A stretch of 64,000 nt of DNA, taken from NCBI RefSeq assembly GCF_030253575.1, contig NC_080558.1, positions 816,001-880,000 of the forward strand, read 5' to 3'. Shown in pieces: positions 40,601 to 52,500 of the stretch. Positions within the stretch are counted from its first letter, which is position 1. The number at the start of each line of letters is the position of its first letter. Under the pieces are notes generated by a model that worked only from the letters and a program-made list of their open reading frames with translations, did no database searches and had not been told where the DNA came from. The stretch comes from Rhododendron vialii (taxonomy: Eukaryota > Streptophyta > Magnoliopsida > Ericales > Ericaceae). The translations under genes were made by a program, and so were the position numbers.

Positions 40601-43600
40601 ATTATGATCCCGCTATGCTTGATGTGGTCTATCGAGAGAGACAGGGATTGTAGTTATTTTGTCGAGAGGATAGGACTGTTCAAAATGAAGATTCTTCCGA
40701 TTCCTAATTTGTTTAGTTGGGAGTCAAGGGGGTGCAACCCTACTTTGAGTTAATTTTGACATGTTAGATATTTTTCGGGTATAGAGGGGAGTATAGGTCC
40801 TTTTATATTTTGACCTTTCCTTTTTTATTCCTCGCTTTCTTTTGTATAGGGGTGGCATCCCCTCGATGCCTTTTCAATAAAATTTTATTGCTTAAAAAAA
40901 AAATAATAATAACTATTTAAAAAGTACTTAAACACAAAATAAAAAATACTGAACTATCAAAGTCAAGCATATAGGTTAATCTCTTCCTCTTCTTCTGCAC
41001 ATCTCTCCGAAACATGGTCTATATCAAACTCGAAGTCAAAATCCTCATGTATACATTTTGTTAAAATAACACTTACATCTTGTGCTCTTTATCATTACAC
41101 ATTTAAAAGTTACCAGTAATAGCCAATAAATATGCAACTAATTGCTGACTAACTGTAAAAATGCCTATTACCACCTAGACCCTAAAATCCTGGGCGTTGA
41201 GGGTCTGCCTACCGCCTAGGTTGCTAGCTAGGCCGACCTTTAGAACACTGCCTAACTGACCTTTCTAAGCGGACAAGCAGTGCATCTAAACTGATCTATT
41301 TTCTTGACTCTTATTACTAAATAGCTACAAAATCCTAATTATTAAAGTATCTCGAGATTACAATATCCAAATCATTACTTAACATATCCCTATCGTACCC
41401 GGTCCCTTGGTTTTTAGATTTTTCCCCATATCCGTGCTCCTTGGAGAACCAAACTCACATGCATGATAAACTTCAATGCTCCCCATGACCTTGAAGGGAA
41501 ATATTGGTATTAAGATAATACATAATAGACTTTTGTAAGTTCTGCACCATTCCACTGGCAAACTACAATGTAAATCCCAACAGCCTTCAAAGAAACAACC
41601 AACAAAATAATCAAGCTCCCTGGACCGCAACTGGATCAAAAAAATTATAATAACTCTAAATAGTCCACCATCCTTTTTATTTTTGTCCACCAGTCCATTT
41701 TGAAGTGCCCCAAAGCAACAAATAATAAAACTAATCAAGCTCCTCCGAGGTGTAGCTGCCTCAAACAAATTTCCATCAATGCTATTTTCGAATGCCCTAA
41801 AAGAGTTGTACATTTCCAAAGGAAAGAAATTAAATCCAAAAAATTTACCACTTGTAAATTTTGGAGGAGGGTTAATTCCTGTAATTGAGAAAAATAGAGG
41901 GGCAGCTAGGAAATTCAGATCATTAGCTGAATGTGAACTCATTATTACATGTCACATTGCCAAGTTGAATATCCCATAGCAGATAAAGAAACGGGACAAA
42001 AGGAGCAATACTTTTACCATATCTTTATTCTGTACAACTTAAGACTTTTTAGAGAAAAATTCATAAGTTCTTTTAGCACCAGCTGAACAAATTTATTGAA
42101 TCTACATCAACCAATCCACACATGAACTTTATGTATCACATCATTGTTGCTGGCTGAACCCAAATTCGGGCATATTTTGAACAAAGTCGTCTGGTGAAAA
42201 CATTTGATGCACCCAAAATATTTTTCTCTTTGATTATTTGATGAGGCCAAAATATATTTTCTTTGTCATTTGATGAGGCCAAATTTTGGAACAAGAAGTT
42301 GAACCTGTCAATTTGATAGATTGTGACTTCTGAGGATATTTTGGGAAAAACACTGAGCCACTTTATCCAGGATATCGAGGAGCATAGAACCCAATCACTC
42401 AAGTAAGAATTCTATTCCACTTTAAAAATTGTGTTTACGCATCCCTTTTCAATACAAGGCTACGAGGGGAGCTAAAGCCTAAAAACTACCAAAGGTAAAG
42501 ATGATCTACTATGGATTTGCCAATGATGGCATAGTAGAAGGCTAAGATGGGAGTGTTTAATGTTCTTAATCTAAGTGGCCTTAGTTCTAACATCAAAACC
42601 AATTTTTGGAGGACAGCAGAGCGAGGCCTGCAAATGCCTTGAAAGACCCTGCAATTCCGTTCTTGCCAAATGCAATAGATAAAGGCAGCCCATGCAATTT
42701 TCCGAATGAGGTTATGGAAAGCCTTCCCGCTAAACTTTAATTTGTTGTACCCAGTGTCTTGATGCTGCCATATTATGTTGTTGCCTTGTCCTTCTTGGAA
42801 CACGTATAGAATGATCCATTCTCCAAACCCCAGGGTGTGAAAAATGGATTTGATCTTTCTAAATTATTAACATACTTCAAGAAGCGGCCAGAAGTATATT
42901 TACATCCCCAGAGATAAAGTCTATTTTCCTTCATCAGTGTTGAGTAAATGAAACTCAAAGCTCAGAAATTTATCTGTGTGATAACTTCCTATTAACCATT
43001 CCAGTGCAAAAAAACCGTCATTGACAATTCAGTATAAACAACTAGCTGCAAAATGCAAATAGAAAAATCTGAAGACTTGGACATCAACTTAAGCATATAT
43101 AATGCCTTTTCTTTCTTCTCCTCTTTTTTCTTTTGGTTATGAAAAATATGCCCTTTTGGCCAAATAAAACACTCCACATAACCGTAGAATCAACTATGTT
43201 CCTACAACTTTACAAACTAAAGTATATAGTGGAAAAGCTTACACACCCATTTTTCTGTTCAGGAAGGTCCTCAACATTTTCTTGCTTCCATGAACGAACA
43301 TCAATGTCCTTTCCACTCTTATCTTTCACCTCATCCACGAAGTACCTAGCCTGGCATCACAACAGTAAAAATTCTAAACACGCATAACTGCAACAAACTC
43401 ACGCAAATTAACATGTATAAGGAAAAGACAGAAAGAAAACAACTCCAAATTCAAGGAACTTCATCTCTCGGAAAACACAAGCTAACTGGTGCACTATTCG
43501 AGTGCCTTTAAATATCTTAGGAGAAGATGCCTGCAAGCCCCCCTAGCCGCTAGAGGTATTTGAAGCATGTGAAGTTCAAATCTAAGAAGGCTGCGAAGAA

Positions 43601-43838
43601 ATCAGATTTTTTAGTTTGTAGAATGGTATGTGCGTTAGACTTGTCTCACATTGTTCATCTAAGCCACCCAAACTTGGTTAATATATTCTAGAGGTTACTC
43701 CACCTATTGCCAATTGGTTTTAGGTTGGAACCCTCTAAGAGATCTAACATGGTATCAGAGCTAAGTCTTGGGTGGCCTCACCTCTCATGGGAAAGTCTCT
43801 GTCATCTCTGTCGCCCGAGTCAGCCAGTCAGCTCTTGG

Positions 43839-43869
<31 letters not shown>

Positions 43870-46800
43870 GTGAGGGGGAGTGTTAGACTTTCCCACATCG
43901 TTCATCTAAGTCACCCAAACTTGGTTAATATATTCTAGAGGTTACTCCACCTATTGCCAATTGGTTTTAGGTTGGAACCCTCCAAGAAATCTAACAATGT
44001 GTTGGCCTGGGTTCTTGGTGGTTAATTTTTGTTTCTCTGACATAAGAAGTGGAAAGGAAGACAACTTCACCGGCACTGCAGCAGAAGGGCAAACTATGAC
44101 ATAAGAACTAGGGGGAATCAAGAGAACACAGATCCATACAATAAACTTCTAAGTCCATTTCATGCATCCCCAGACAGCACAATATACTAAGATGTTAGAA
44201 GAGAATACCAGTACTTTCAGGACTTGAGTATCAATCCCTTTGAGTGAATCAAGATACTGGAACTTCTCATCCTTTTTGTTTATAACTGCCAAGCACCAGT
44301 GAGTTTCTTTGTGGATAGGAACAAATATCTGAGGACATTAGCGACTCAATATACATAGAAGGAAGCAATAAAAAAACAAATCGATCATAATGCAACAAAT
44401 GGCATACAACTTACTTTATCGCACTCAAGAAGGCAGTATCCCAATTTCCTTTTGCTCGTCCACCTTTTGACTGATCTAAAATCATAGCCATTCCTCCCAC
44501 CTATTAACTGGATATTACATTCCGTAAAAGAAAAATATGTACAGGATAAGAAACCTTACCAAACTGCCATGCTGACCCATCAAAAAAAAAAAATGTATAA
44601 GCAGAAAAGAAAATCAATAAGATAGACTAGGTCCCAACTCCAAGAGTAGAAGATTTTCAATTTCTGCTGGCAGAAATATATCTCAATGACCAAAAAAGGG
44701 AAATGAAATGCCCCTCTTCACCAATTTGTGATACATATTAGTGCAATCAAAAAGCTTGTTTGGCGTGCATCTGTCCAAAGTGCCATAGGGTAGGACAAGA
44801 AATTAACACTTATCAAACAATGGGCTCTGAACACTTCAAATGTACTAAATATCATCTTGGTTGAAGACAATCAGATTTTCGATTGGATGTGAAGACTGAG
44901 CCTCAGTCCGTCAACCCAGAGCTGAAGAGGCTGACGTCAGTACAAGAACAAAATACCATGGTGTCACAAGGATGATTCCCAAGATGTAGCAATAGAAAAC
45001 CTAAGCTATGGAAACTCATCCAAGGAGATTATAGAGGATGAGGACTGGGTAAACCTGGCGCAGTTAGGGAACTACCTTCCTTGACCTAAAGATTCCCCAA
45101 CAAGAAGTGACATATCAAGCTTCTAAGATACTTATAATGTACCGTTACTTATTAAAAAAGTATCCTTCCAGGTGATTAAAAAACAAAACAGGGGAAAATA
45201 AGACCTACAGGAAAACCAGAAATTTAATCTCCCAGTGAAATGATCTATATCTAACGTTAACTATGCTAAGAAACAAAAATGCATTAATGCCAGAAAAACC
45301 ATTGATGGATGACCATTAAAGTACATATGTTACACCATCTCCTCAATGCCCAAGCTTTTAGAGTAACAAATACAGTAGTTATAAGCATATAGTGCAACAT
45401 CTACTGAAGGACACCTGCAGTTTATAGAAATGAATAAACACAAATAATAATTGCAAAATCTTATGATCCTAGAATAATTGGTTGTTTACAAGAACAATAA
45501 AAAGTTGAGAGGGAAATGATGTCATAAGGCTTAATAGGTAATTGGATCAATGTAAGCATGTTTAAAAGTTAGGCACTCAATACATAGTCCTATAATAGAA
45601 ATTACGCCAAGTTAGCAGAAGATGGTAGGCAATAGAGCAACACCAACCTTCCTGTAGAAGAAGGTGTTGAAGAAATGGCACTTCAAAAACTTTTTGGGCT
45701 CCCTCTTTTCCCTCTCTTTTAGTAATTTGAGATACACATTTATCACCTGTAAAAAAAAAAAAAAAAACCATTCCTGTCAAACAACTACTACATTACAAGC
45801 TCAGGTATTTCTATGGTTGGTTCCATTTGATCACTAGAAAGACAACTAAATCAAGACCTCGGAAATTTGACAACTTCCTAGTCTGTTACCTCATCATTTA
45901 ACCATGCACCCGGTCTCAAACACTTCAAAAGTTCTCCAGTGATCTCAATGTTAGAGTCCTCATGAGTGGCCAAAACTTTCCTCCTGCAAAAGTGAGAACC
46001 AGATAGATTACCAAAAGATTCTCACTTTCGCAAAAGCAAAGGACCAATTCATCAAAGCATACCGACTGGAATCAGAGAAGGCCAAGGAAACCTCAGCCTT
46101 TTCTTCCTTTGTCAGAGGCACGAAAGCTTCACGAAGCACGTCTGGAAGTACATCCTGTTACCAAATCAACTAGGCATAAGAGAAAACAAACTAGATAACG
46201 TAATCTAGCACTTCCAAATGAGAAATGGTATACATCACTGGACTTTTATTGGCATTTTATATCACTGCATAATCTGATAATTGCCACTGATTCTATGTTT
46301 GGAAAAGATTACACGAATAGGGCATAGGACAACGATAATTGATAAACAAAATAACAGCTTTGACAAACTCTTGATCTTGCTGAGCTGTCATGTACTAATG
46401 GCACTTAAAATTTTTATATGGGTCCTACTTGAATGCAAGAAAAACGATCTCTAAGAGTTGTTTCTTAAATCCTTGTAAGTGAATTTTTTTGTCAAATTTG
46501 TAAGTGTATAACCATACTCTAGATTCTAGAGCATCAATGTAGTCACATCCTGCGGCACAAATGGTGATACAAATCAATGACATGTAACAGTCCTCCATCC
46601 AAAACCACGAGGGGTAACGAAACTTCACCTCATGTTGTGGCTTCTTCGCAGGATGCAGTAACTGAAATGCAGCCATTTTCTTCTCATTTATCTCAATGTC
46701 GGAACTCAAGCTCTTCAATATAGGATCATGCCTCCCTGCATCCTCAAGCAACTTCTTGTGCAACGGCCCATCCCATTTCCGATCAAGCGAAAGCGATTCT

Positions 46801-47393
46801 ATCCTCTTCTCCATCAAATTTGTATTCGTCAAATCCGAACGATGCTCCACAACCACAACCTTCCCATTCTCCTCCTGCAACCGCCATTCGCGCCCATCAC
46901 ACACAACTTCCACCACTTCTTCGACACTCGAATTCCCCGAAACATACCCTCTATCTACCACTCCATCAACATCAATCACTTCCTCATCCTTCTTAAGATA
47001 CCTAAAACTCTCAATCGCGGATTCTTTCAATTTCTTCACCTTATCATATTTAGCGCTCAAAGAATTGCCCATCTCATCAACATCAATCACTTCCTCGTCC
47101 TTCTCAACCCTCGACTCTCGACTTGAACTCGAGCTCGAACAAAAGCTGAACCTGGACTCTCTGCAAGGGGCATGGACTGCCCTGGGGATTGGGTTCACCG
47201 GGTCGGGGTACCTGTAAACCCTAGAAGCTGCGCTTCTAGAATGTTCGGGACTGGATTGCATAGATGAGGGTGAAGTTTTGGGCTTTTTCGCAATGTGGGT
47301 ATCTGAATTGGGCGAAGTTGAGAAGAATCTGGAATTGAATGGGAAGAACAAGTAACCGTCGCCGCTCCTGTGATTGCTGGTTAGGGCACCCAT
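37675..47393 (-). CDS. ESD4: SUMO protease ESD4 / ULP1 (C48 peptidase)
   Basis: Nine exons on the complement: 46629-47393, 46063-46154, 45890-45983, 45648-45746, 44415-44507, 44209-44328, 43247-43350, 38293-38365, 37675-37737. All are GT-AG and in frame, giving 500 residues (Arabidopsis ESD4 is about 489). It is a cysteine protease that matures SUMO and removes it from targets, at the nuclear envelope in Arabidopsis. There, loss causes early flowering. The C48 domain fills residues about 256-500. The catalytic set is His391 (THWCLAV), Asp408 (YLDSL), Gln453 (DLPEQKNG) and Cys459 (SDCGMFM). The end reads MPYFRQRTAKEILRLKAE. The N-terminal 255 residues form one disordered exon with two EVIDVD motifs (101-106, 138-143) resembling SUMO-interacting motifs. 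The start MGALTSN was preferred to a Met 14 codons upstream because ESD4 relatives begin MGA. Confidence 0.95.
40141..41252. mobile_element. hAT-like element in ESD4 intron 7, interrupted by a LINE tail
   Basis: The left end reads CAATGTTCTAAGGACC followed by CTAGCTGC and CGGGCGG. The right end, reversed, reads CAGTGTTCTAAAGGTCGGCC followed by TAGCTAGCAACCTAGGCGG. These TGTTCTAA ends with GCC/TAGGCG sub-terminal words fit an abundant plant hAT-like repeat. A similar single end occurs near 11120-11165. The inferred target duplication is weak (GCTAAACG versus CCTAACTG). The LINE tail at 40390-40905 lies inside. Confidence 0.5.
40390..40905 (+). mobile_element. LINE 3' fragment with poly(A), inside an ESD4 intron
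   Basis: The plus strand shows decayed C-terminal LINE coding: words such as IAKELWNVVLVLWDIAGFPS and LCLMWSIERDR occur in changing frames, resembling the zinc-knuckle end of plant L1 reverse transcriptases. It closes with CAATAAAATTTTATTGCTT and an A run ending near 40905. It is 5'-truncated and broken by several frameshifts. Its orientation opposes ESD4 transcription. Confidence 0.65.
42430..42960 (-). mobile_element. LINE 3' fragment, minus strand, in an ESD4 intron
   Basis: A minus-strand frame contains KIAWAAFIYCIWQERNCRVF, the well-known C-terminal block of plant L1-type LINE polyproteins (AW-A--Y-IW-ERN-R-F). The sequence beyond its stop (TAGCTCCCCTCGTAGCCTTG, TATTGAAAAGGGATGCG) fits the 3' UTR of the same class. 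It is truncated and not functional. Together with 40141-41252 it explains much of the 4.9-kb intron 38366-43246. Confidence 0.72.
43633..43996. mobile_element. TRIM (miniature LTR retrotransposon), looks structurally whole
   Basis: Two LTRs of about 117 bp (43633-43749 and 43881-43996) bound a 131-bp interior. The 5' LTR is followed at once by TGGTATCAGAGC, an initiator-Met-tRNA primer binding site, and the 3' LTR is preceded by the purine tract GTGAGGGGGAG. LTRs end in TCTAACA. Perfect 5-bp target duplications ATGTG flank it (43628-43632, 43997-44001). It carries no coding sequence, as usual for TRIMs. The LTRs are about 95% identical, suggesting insertion some millions of years ago. It sits in ESD4 intron 6. 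Confidence 0.93.
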
Positions 47394-47802
47394 TGGTTGG
47401 ACCCAGATTGGAAAAATCCGAGAAGGAAACAACACATTGGGTTGGTGAAGTTTGAAGAAATGGGATTTGGAATTTGGTGGTTAAAACCCTTTTTAAGGTA
47501 TAAGGAAAGTTATGATTGTGTGATGGATTGGGAGGTGAAACAGTGACAGTTGAGTGATTGAGATTGTAGAAAGGTGGGAAATGAGATGGAAAAGGTTTCT
47601 TTAGAGAGAGAGAACTTTGGCCGGTTCAGTTCTTGTGTGCTGGGGTTTGGGGGTTTAGATTTCGCGGCCCGACAGAGATCAAGTCTGGTGTTTGCGTGCA
47701 TGAGGGCATCGAGAGCTCTTTTTTTGTTGAGAGCGATGCAACTCGTGGATCGTTGGTTTTAGGGTTTTAGATTTCAGTGAAGCTACAGTTCCCAACAGGA
47801 GT

Positions 47803-48160
47803 AATCCCGATCGGAATCCCAACGCCTCGCCAGGCACACTCCGGCCACCGGACAGCCAATCTGAGCCGTCCAAAAATTCTAGAAAAAAAAAACGAGCGGG
47901 CTTTGGCGAGAATAAACGGCATTCGACGTGTGTAGGTAGCCGATCCAAGCACTCCATTTTTGGCCGATCCAAACACTCCATTTTTTGCCGATCCAAACAC
48001 AAAAATGGATTGTTTGGATCGGCCATCTACACACGTTGGATGCCGTTTATTCTTGCGGTGGCCCACTCGGTTATTTTTTTTAGAATTTTTGGACGGCTCG
48101 GATCGGCCTTCCGGTGGCCGGAATGTGCCCGAAGGGGCGTCGGGATTCCAATCGGGAATT
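47803..48160. mobile_element. Long-arm hairpin MITE between ESD4 and the CHX pair
   Basis: Arms of about 150 bp pair across the element. The left arm runs ATCCCGATCGGAATCCCAAC, CACTCCGGCCACCGGA, GAGCCGTCCAAAAATTCTA, AATAAACGGCAT. The right arm, reversed, gives the same words in the same order at about 80% identity. The centre holds three copies of GCCGATCCAA(A/G)CAC (47940, 47965, 47989). The ends are good to about 5 bp and no target duplication was fixed. No protein is expected, although both strands are open over the arms. Confidence 0.82.
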
Positions 48161-49378
48161 TGGGTCTATAAGGGTAGACTTTCTGTTTAGATTTTGAATT
48201 CTAATCATTGTACTATTTTTTTAATTATTATTTTTTATTTATCTTCGATCATTACCCATATTTTTAATTATTACTTTATTTCTCTTTACACTAATAACCT
48301 ATAAATCTAAATCCAAAATTACAAAACGATTGAGGTCAGATGCATGACTCTTGATGCAATTCGGAGTTGTATGTTAACACTACTAGTACTTTGGTGACCA
48401 CATAGGGTGATCACACAAAAGGTACTTGATGCGTCTCCATTGCATTAATGGAATAATTTTTATTTGTTACATAGTGGAACACATTCTACCTAAATAATCT
48501 AAATAATGGTGATCTCGAATGGTACTCAAAATGTCACTGCATATCGTCACCATAGCATTGTTGGTATTTTGAAGTTGTCCGTAAACGTTTTGTCTTTTTA
48601 ACGAAATATTACGTGCATCGCGGAGTTAGTTTTGAAGATTTAAAATGATCATCCAGTAAAAGTACAAAATGTGTATATCGTATAAAGGGATTACCTAAGG
48701 AGGAAGATTAACCTATACTTGGTTTTGATATAGGTGAATAAGAGTGAGTCAATAAGTTGATAATGTGAAAAGTTACTAAGTTGCCCTCACTATATCATTA
48801 CGTCTGACACAAAAAGGTATGAGACATAATTATGTTTTTTTCTCAACTTAGTTTTTACTTAAATTTCAGCATCCTAAATTAAAAATCACTCTAACGGTGT
48901 GATTTAAATGACATGTCTAAGTGTTTAAATCTTAAGTGAGAACAGATCTATTGTTATCTGATCATATTTTTGTATAAAAAAGTTTGCGTTTATCGGGTCA
49001 ACGAATTAAATGATTTTGATTATAGTTGTGAATTTGGGTTAGGTGGGAGGGGAGCTTAGGGCATCTCCAAATCCAATGCTCACTTACCTATAGCTATTAC
49101 TATTTTTTTTAAGAATGCTAGATACAAATAAAATATATTCTAAAATTACCTCAAAAAGACAAATCAATAGTACATATACAAATATACTTCAAAGTGAATC
49201 AGTACCATTGATTTACTTTTTCGAAATACATTTTCTTTCTACTTAGAATTTCTCCATTTTCTTTGCCTAAAATGTAGGGTACAACCGTTTCTAACTACTT
49301 TTGGTACAATTTGGAGTCTTTTACAGCAAAATGTTTTCGTCTGGTCTGGTCAAGAAGTCAAAATCCCACGCCACAAAT
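48161..49378. other. Region upstream of the first CHX gene, partly duplicated downstream
   Basis: From about 48350 the sequence (AATTCGGAGTTGTATGTTAA and onward to about 49110) reappears at 54447-55230 with scattered changes, which marks the upstream part of the tandem duplication unit. No gene is seen in it. Confidence 0.75.

Positions 49379-49422
<44 letters not shown>
49379..49422. repeat. CT microsatellite in the first CHX leader
   Basis: Interrupted CT repeat about 100 bp before the ATG. It corresponds to the longer, pure CT repeat at 56742-56798 before the second copy. Confidence 0.93.
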
Positions 49423-49522
49423 CAAAACCCCCCAAAGAAGAGAAACTAAACATTCATTGACACCCTAGCCTTCTTCTCCTCTAATTTCAGAGCGTAATGC
49501 TCTTTGTCAAAACCCAGATACC

Positions 49523-52500
49523 ATGACAACAAACGCCCCAAATGGCGTAGTTTTGCCTTTCAATTTCTCGGCTTTCGACGTCCCATTCAGCTGCGAATAC
49601 TTTGCCTCCGCCGTGACTTCCGGGGGCTATTTCCGAAATGACAATCCCATACGCCACCCCGTTCCGTTCTTCCTCAGTCAGCTTGGGGTAGGCACTATTC
49701 TCTGCGCGATCTTCCGTCTCCTCCTCAGGCCGCTCAAACAACCCAGATTTGTTGCTGAGATGTTGGTAATTATATATTCCCAATCCCTGTCTGTCTATAA
49801 AAGCGGAAAAAAGAAATTATGCAGAATGACGTGATTATATATTCCCAATCCCTATTAGAGTTAGGCGCGACAAAGGCCACGTCCATATAGAATTTCTCAT
49901 TGTCTTAACCTTGTTTGGTTTGGTATTTGGGTTTAAACGAATTCAGAGGACGTGATGCATGGAATGTCATGACTCGTGTCGGCTGACCTGCTTACCCTTA
50001 GTCTAATCACATGGAAATTATATAGTAGTTGGTCGGAATTCGTTATATACTATTTCAATTTCACCTTTTTAGGCGATGTGGGATTGCTCCACTATGGGCT
50101 CTCACATGGAAGCTCTGTATTAAATATCTCTTCATGTAGCATTTTTGGAATCGCACGCGGCAATGGCGATTGTTTTAGTTTGAAATGATAAAACAATGTG
50201 CATGAAGGTTTGTGCAAATCGGGAGGCGGGGGGCTGCTGCCCCAAGGGGGCAGCAGCGTGCTGCTGTCCCGGCTTTTCGAGCCCGCTCCGGTCTCGCTCC
50301 GATGATCTGAAACGTTCACTTTATAGAACTCGTCGAGTAGAATAAATATGTAAAAAATCAGCTTAATTGGATATCATTAAATGCCTGATCGGAATCTTTT
50401 TATCTTAAAAAGAATGAATCCGAAACACTGAATCAAATCCATTGTAACCCATGGACCGAGAGTTATATGGGCTCCGATCAGTCACTTAATGATATTCAAT
50501 TAAGCTGATTTTTTGCATAGTTATTCTACTCGACGAGCTCTACAAAATGAACGTTTCAGATCATCGGAGCAAGACCGGAGCGGGCCCGGAAAGCCGGGAC
50601 AGCAGCACGCTGCTGCCCCCTTGGGGCAGCAGCCCCCCCGCCTCCGTGCAAATCATACGTAGCATGAATGATAGAGCAATTTGTCGACCTTATCTCTTAT
50701 CAATCCTCTTTTTTTTCTTTTTCTTTTTTTTTTGTAGTAATTCCTATCTCTTCTTTCTATTAATTTATATTCCTCTTTTGCCGATTAAAAAATATAAAAA
50801 ACAAGAAAAAAACTTTGTCCATTGCATTAGCTAGTTAAGTCTAAGGTCGAAGAGTTTGTTTCATTCCATTGTTATCAAATGTGCGAAGGTAAGTGTTGTT
50901 GAACAATTCATTATCGGTTTGTTTCATGTTTCATTTATCAGGCTGGCATAATGTTAGGCCCTTCAATGTTTAAACTGTTTGGTAAAGGAGACTATATCGA
51001 AAGCTTGAAGACAATCAAGGAGTACAACATGATTAATGTCCTTGAATACTTGGGCCTCACGACATTCTCGTTCGTAGTGGGGGTTCGGACGGACATAAGC
51101 ATGCTTAAATCTGCTGGAAAATTGCCATGGATTATTGGTATCCTCTCTTTCCTACTTCCCATGTCCGTAGTTTTTCCCGCTGCTGCGCTCTTCAAGAAAT
51201 ACCTTGGTGAAATGGAAGGATTCTTCCTCTATTGGGTCAGCGTAATGGCCGCCAAAACATCGTTTCAGGTCACCTCTGTCCTCCTTGAAGACTTAAGTCT
51301 CCTGAATTCGGAACTTGGCCGCTTGGCCTTGTCATCTGCATTGATCAGCAGTATAGGCAGCTGGATTTTTGCCACATACAATGCTTACTACGCTTGGTCT
51401 AAGAGGTTGAAGTTTCGAACCTTGGACTACTTTAGGACGGAAATACCCAGAGCGATTTCCATACTTGCGATAATATTCGTCCTACGCCCTTTCATGTTTT
51501 GGCTGATGAGGAGGATCCCAGAAGGAAGACCCATAAAGGAATCTCATTTTTTCGTGATCACTGTGATGTTTCTTACAGTTTCTTTTGCATATGAGTGTTT
51601 GGGATTTGGCGCTCCTTTAGGGGCAATGATTCTAGGCTTGTGCGTGCCACCCGGTCGGCCTCTAGGATCTGGAGTGGTGGAAAAGCTGGAAGCTTTCATT
51701 TCAGCAGTGCTTTTGCCGACTTATATTGTTGGTGCCGGTCGCTATGTCGATATTTTCCAAATAAGCATGGTGCATTATATCCAAGCGGAGATCATCATCC
51801 TCCTTTCCTTCTCCGCGAAACTTGCTGCAGGTGTGATCCCTTCAGTAATTTGCAGGATGCCTTACAAGGATTCCTTCGCTCTTGGCCTCCTCTTGAGTGC
51901 ACAAGGGTTTTTTGATGTTCTCTTCTTCAAACTCTTCCATAGATATGGTGTAATGCTCAACTATGTCTACTTGTTCATGTTTACCATTGTTCGATACGCA
52001 GCTGTTATGCCTGTCTAGTATCGTCTTCGTTTTCAGCCTTCGAAAAAGTAGGGAAACTCAATTAGTGAACTGGTATTGGTTCTCAGTGGACTGCGGTTAG
52101 CATTTTTCTTTCCAGGAAAAAGGCTTTTTATTAATCGATTAATAAGTTGTTTTATGACAGTTCTGTCTATCACCTTATTGTGAAAGATCAGATTGGCCCC
52201 CTTTTGCCATAAGTACCTCCATATTCCGTTGAGTAGGATTCGACAATGAGTTTGAGTCAGTGATTGAAAAAATTCCTTTTCTCAATCTTATTTTTTGGAA
52301 AGCAAACCACTCTTTCAGGAAGCACCAAAAACATGTTTTCGGATTTGGAAATTCTGCCCCTTTTTTTTTGGAAAAACAATGAGAATACTTTGAGCGTCTT
52401 CAAACGTTTCATTTCCTGTTTCTGAGAAACGAAAACAAAGCAAACGAAGACAATGCATTGTCAGATCATGCAAATGACATGATTGCTTTCTAGATTTTTC

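Noticed and set aside
47679-48190. Several open frames across the MITE near ESD4
   Set aside because: They read through the paired arms on both strands and share the same words. Explained by the inverted repeat.
50547-50834. Open frames starting MNVSDHRS on both arms of the hairpin MITE
   Set aside because: The same short peptide arises from the two inverted arms. It is a by-product of the element's symmetry and is not a gene.
51595-51915. Alternative frame of about 106 codons within CHX exon 2
   Set aside because: Overlaps the conserved exchanger frame, and both paralogs show it only because their DNA is alike.
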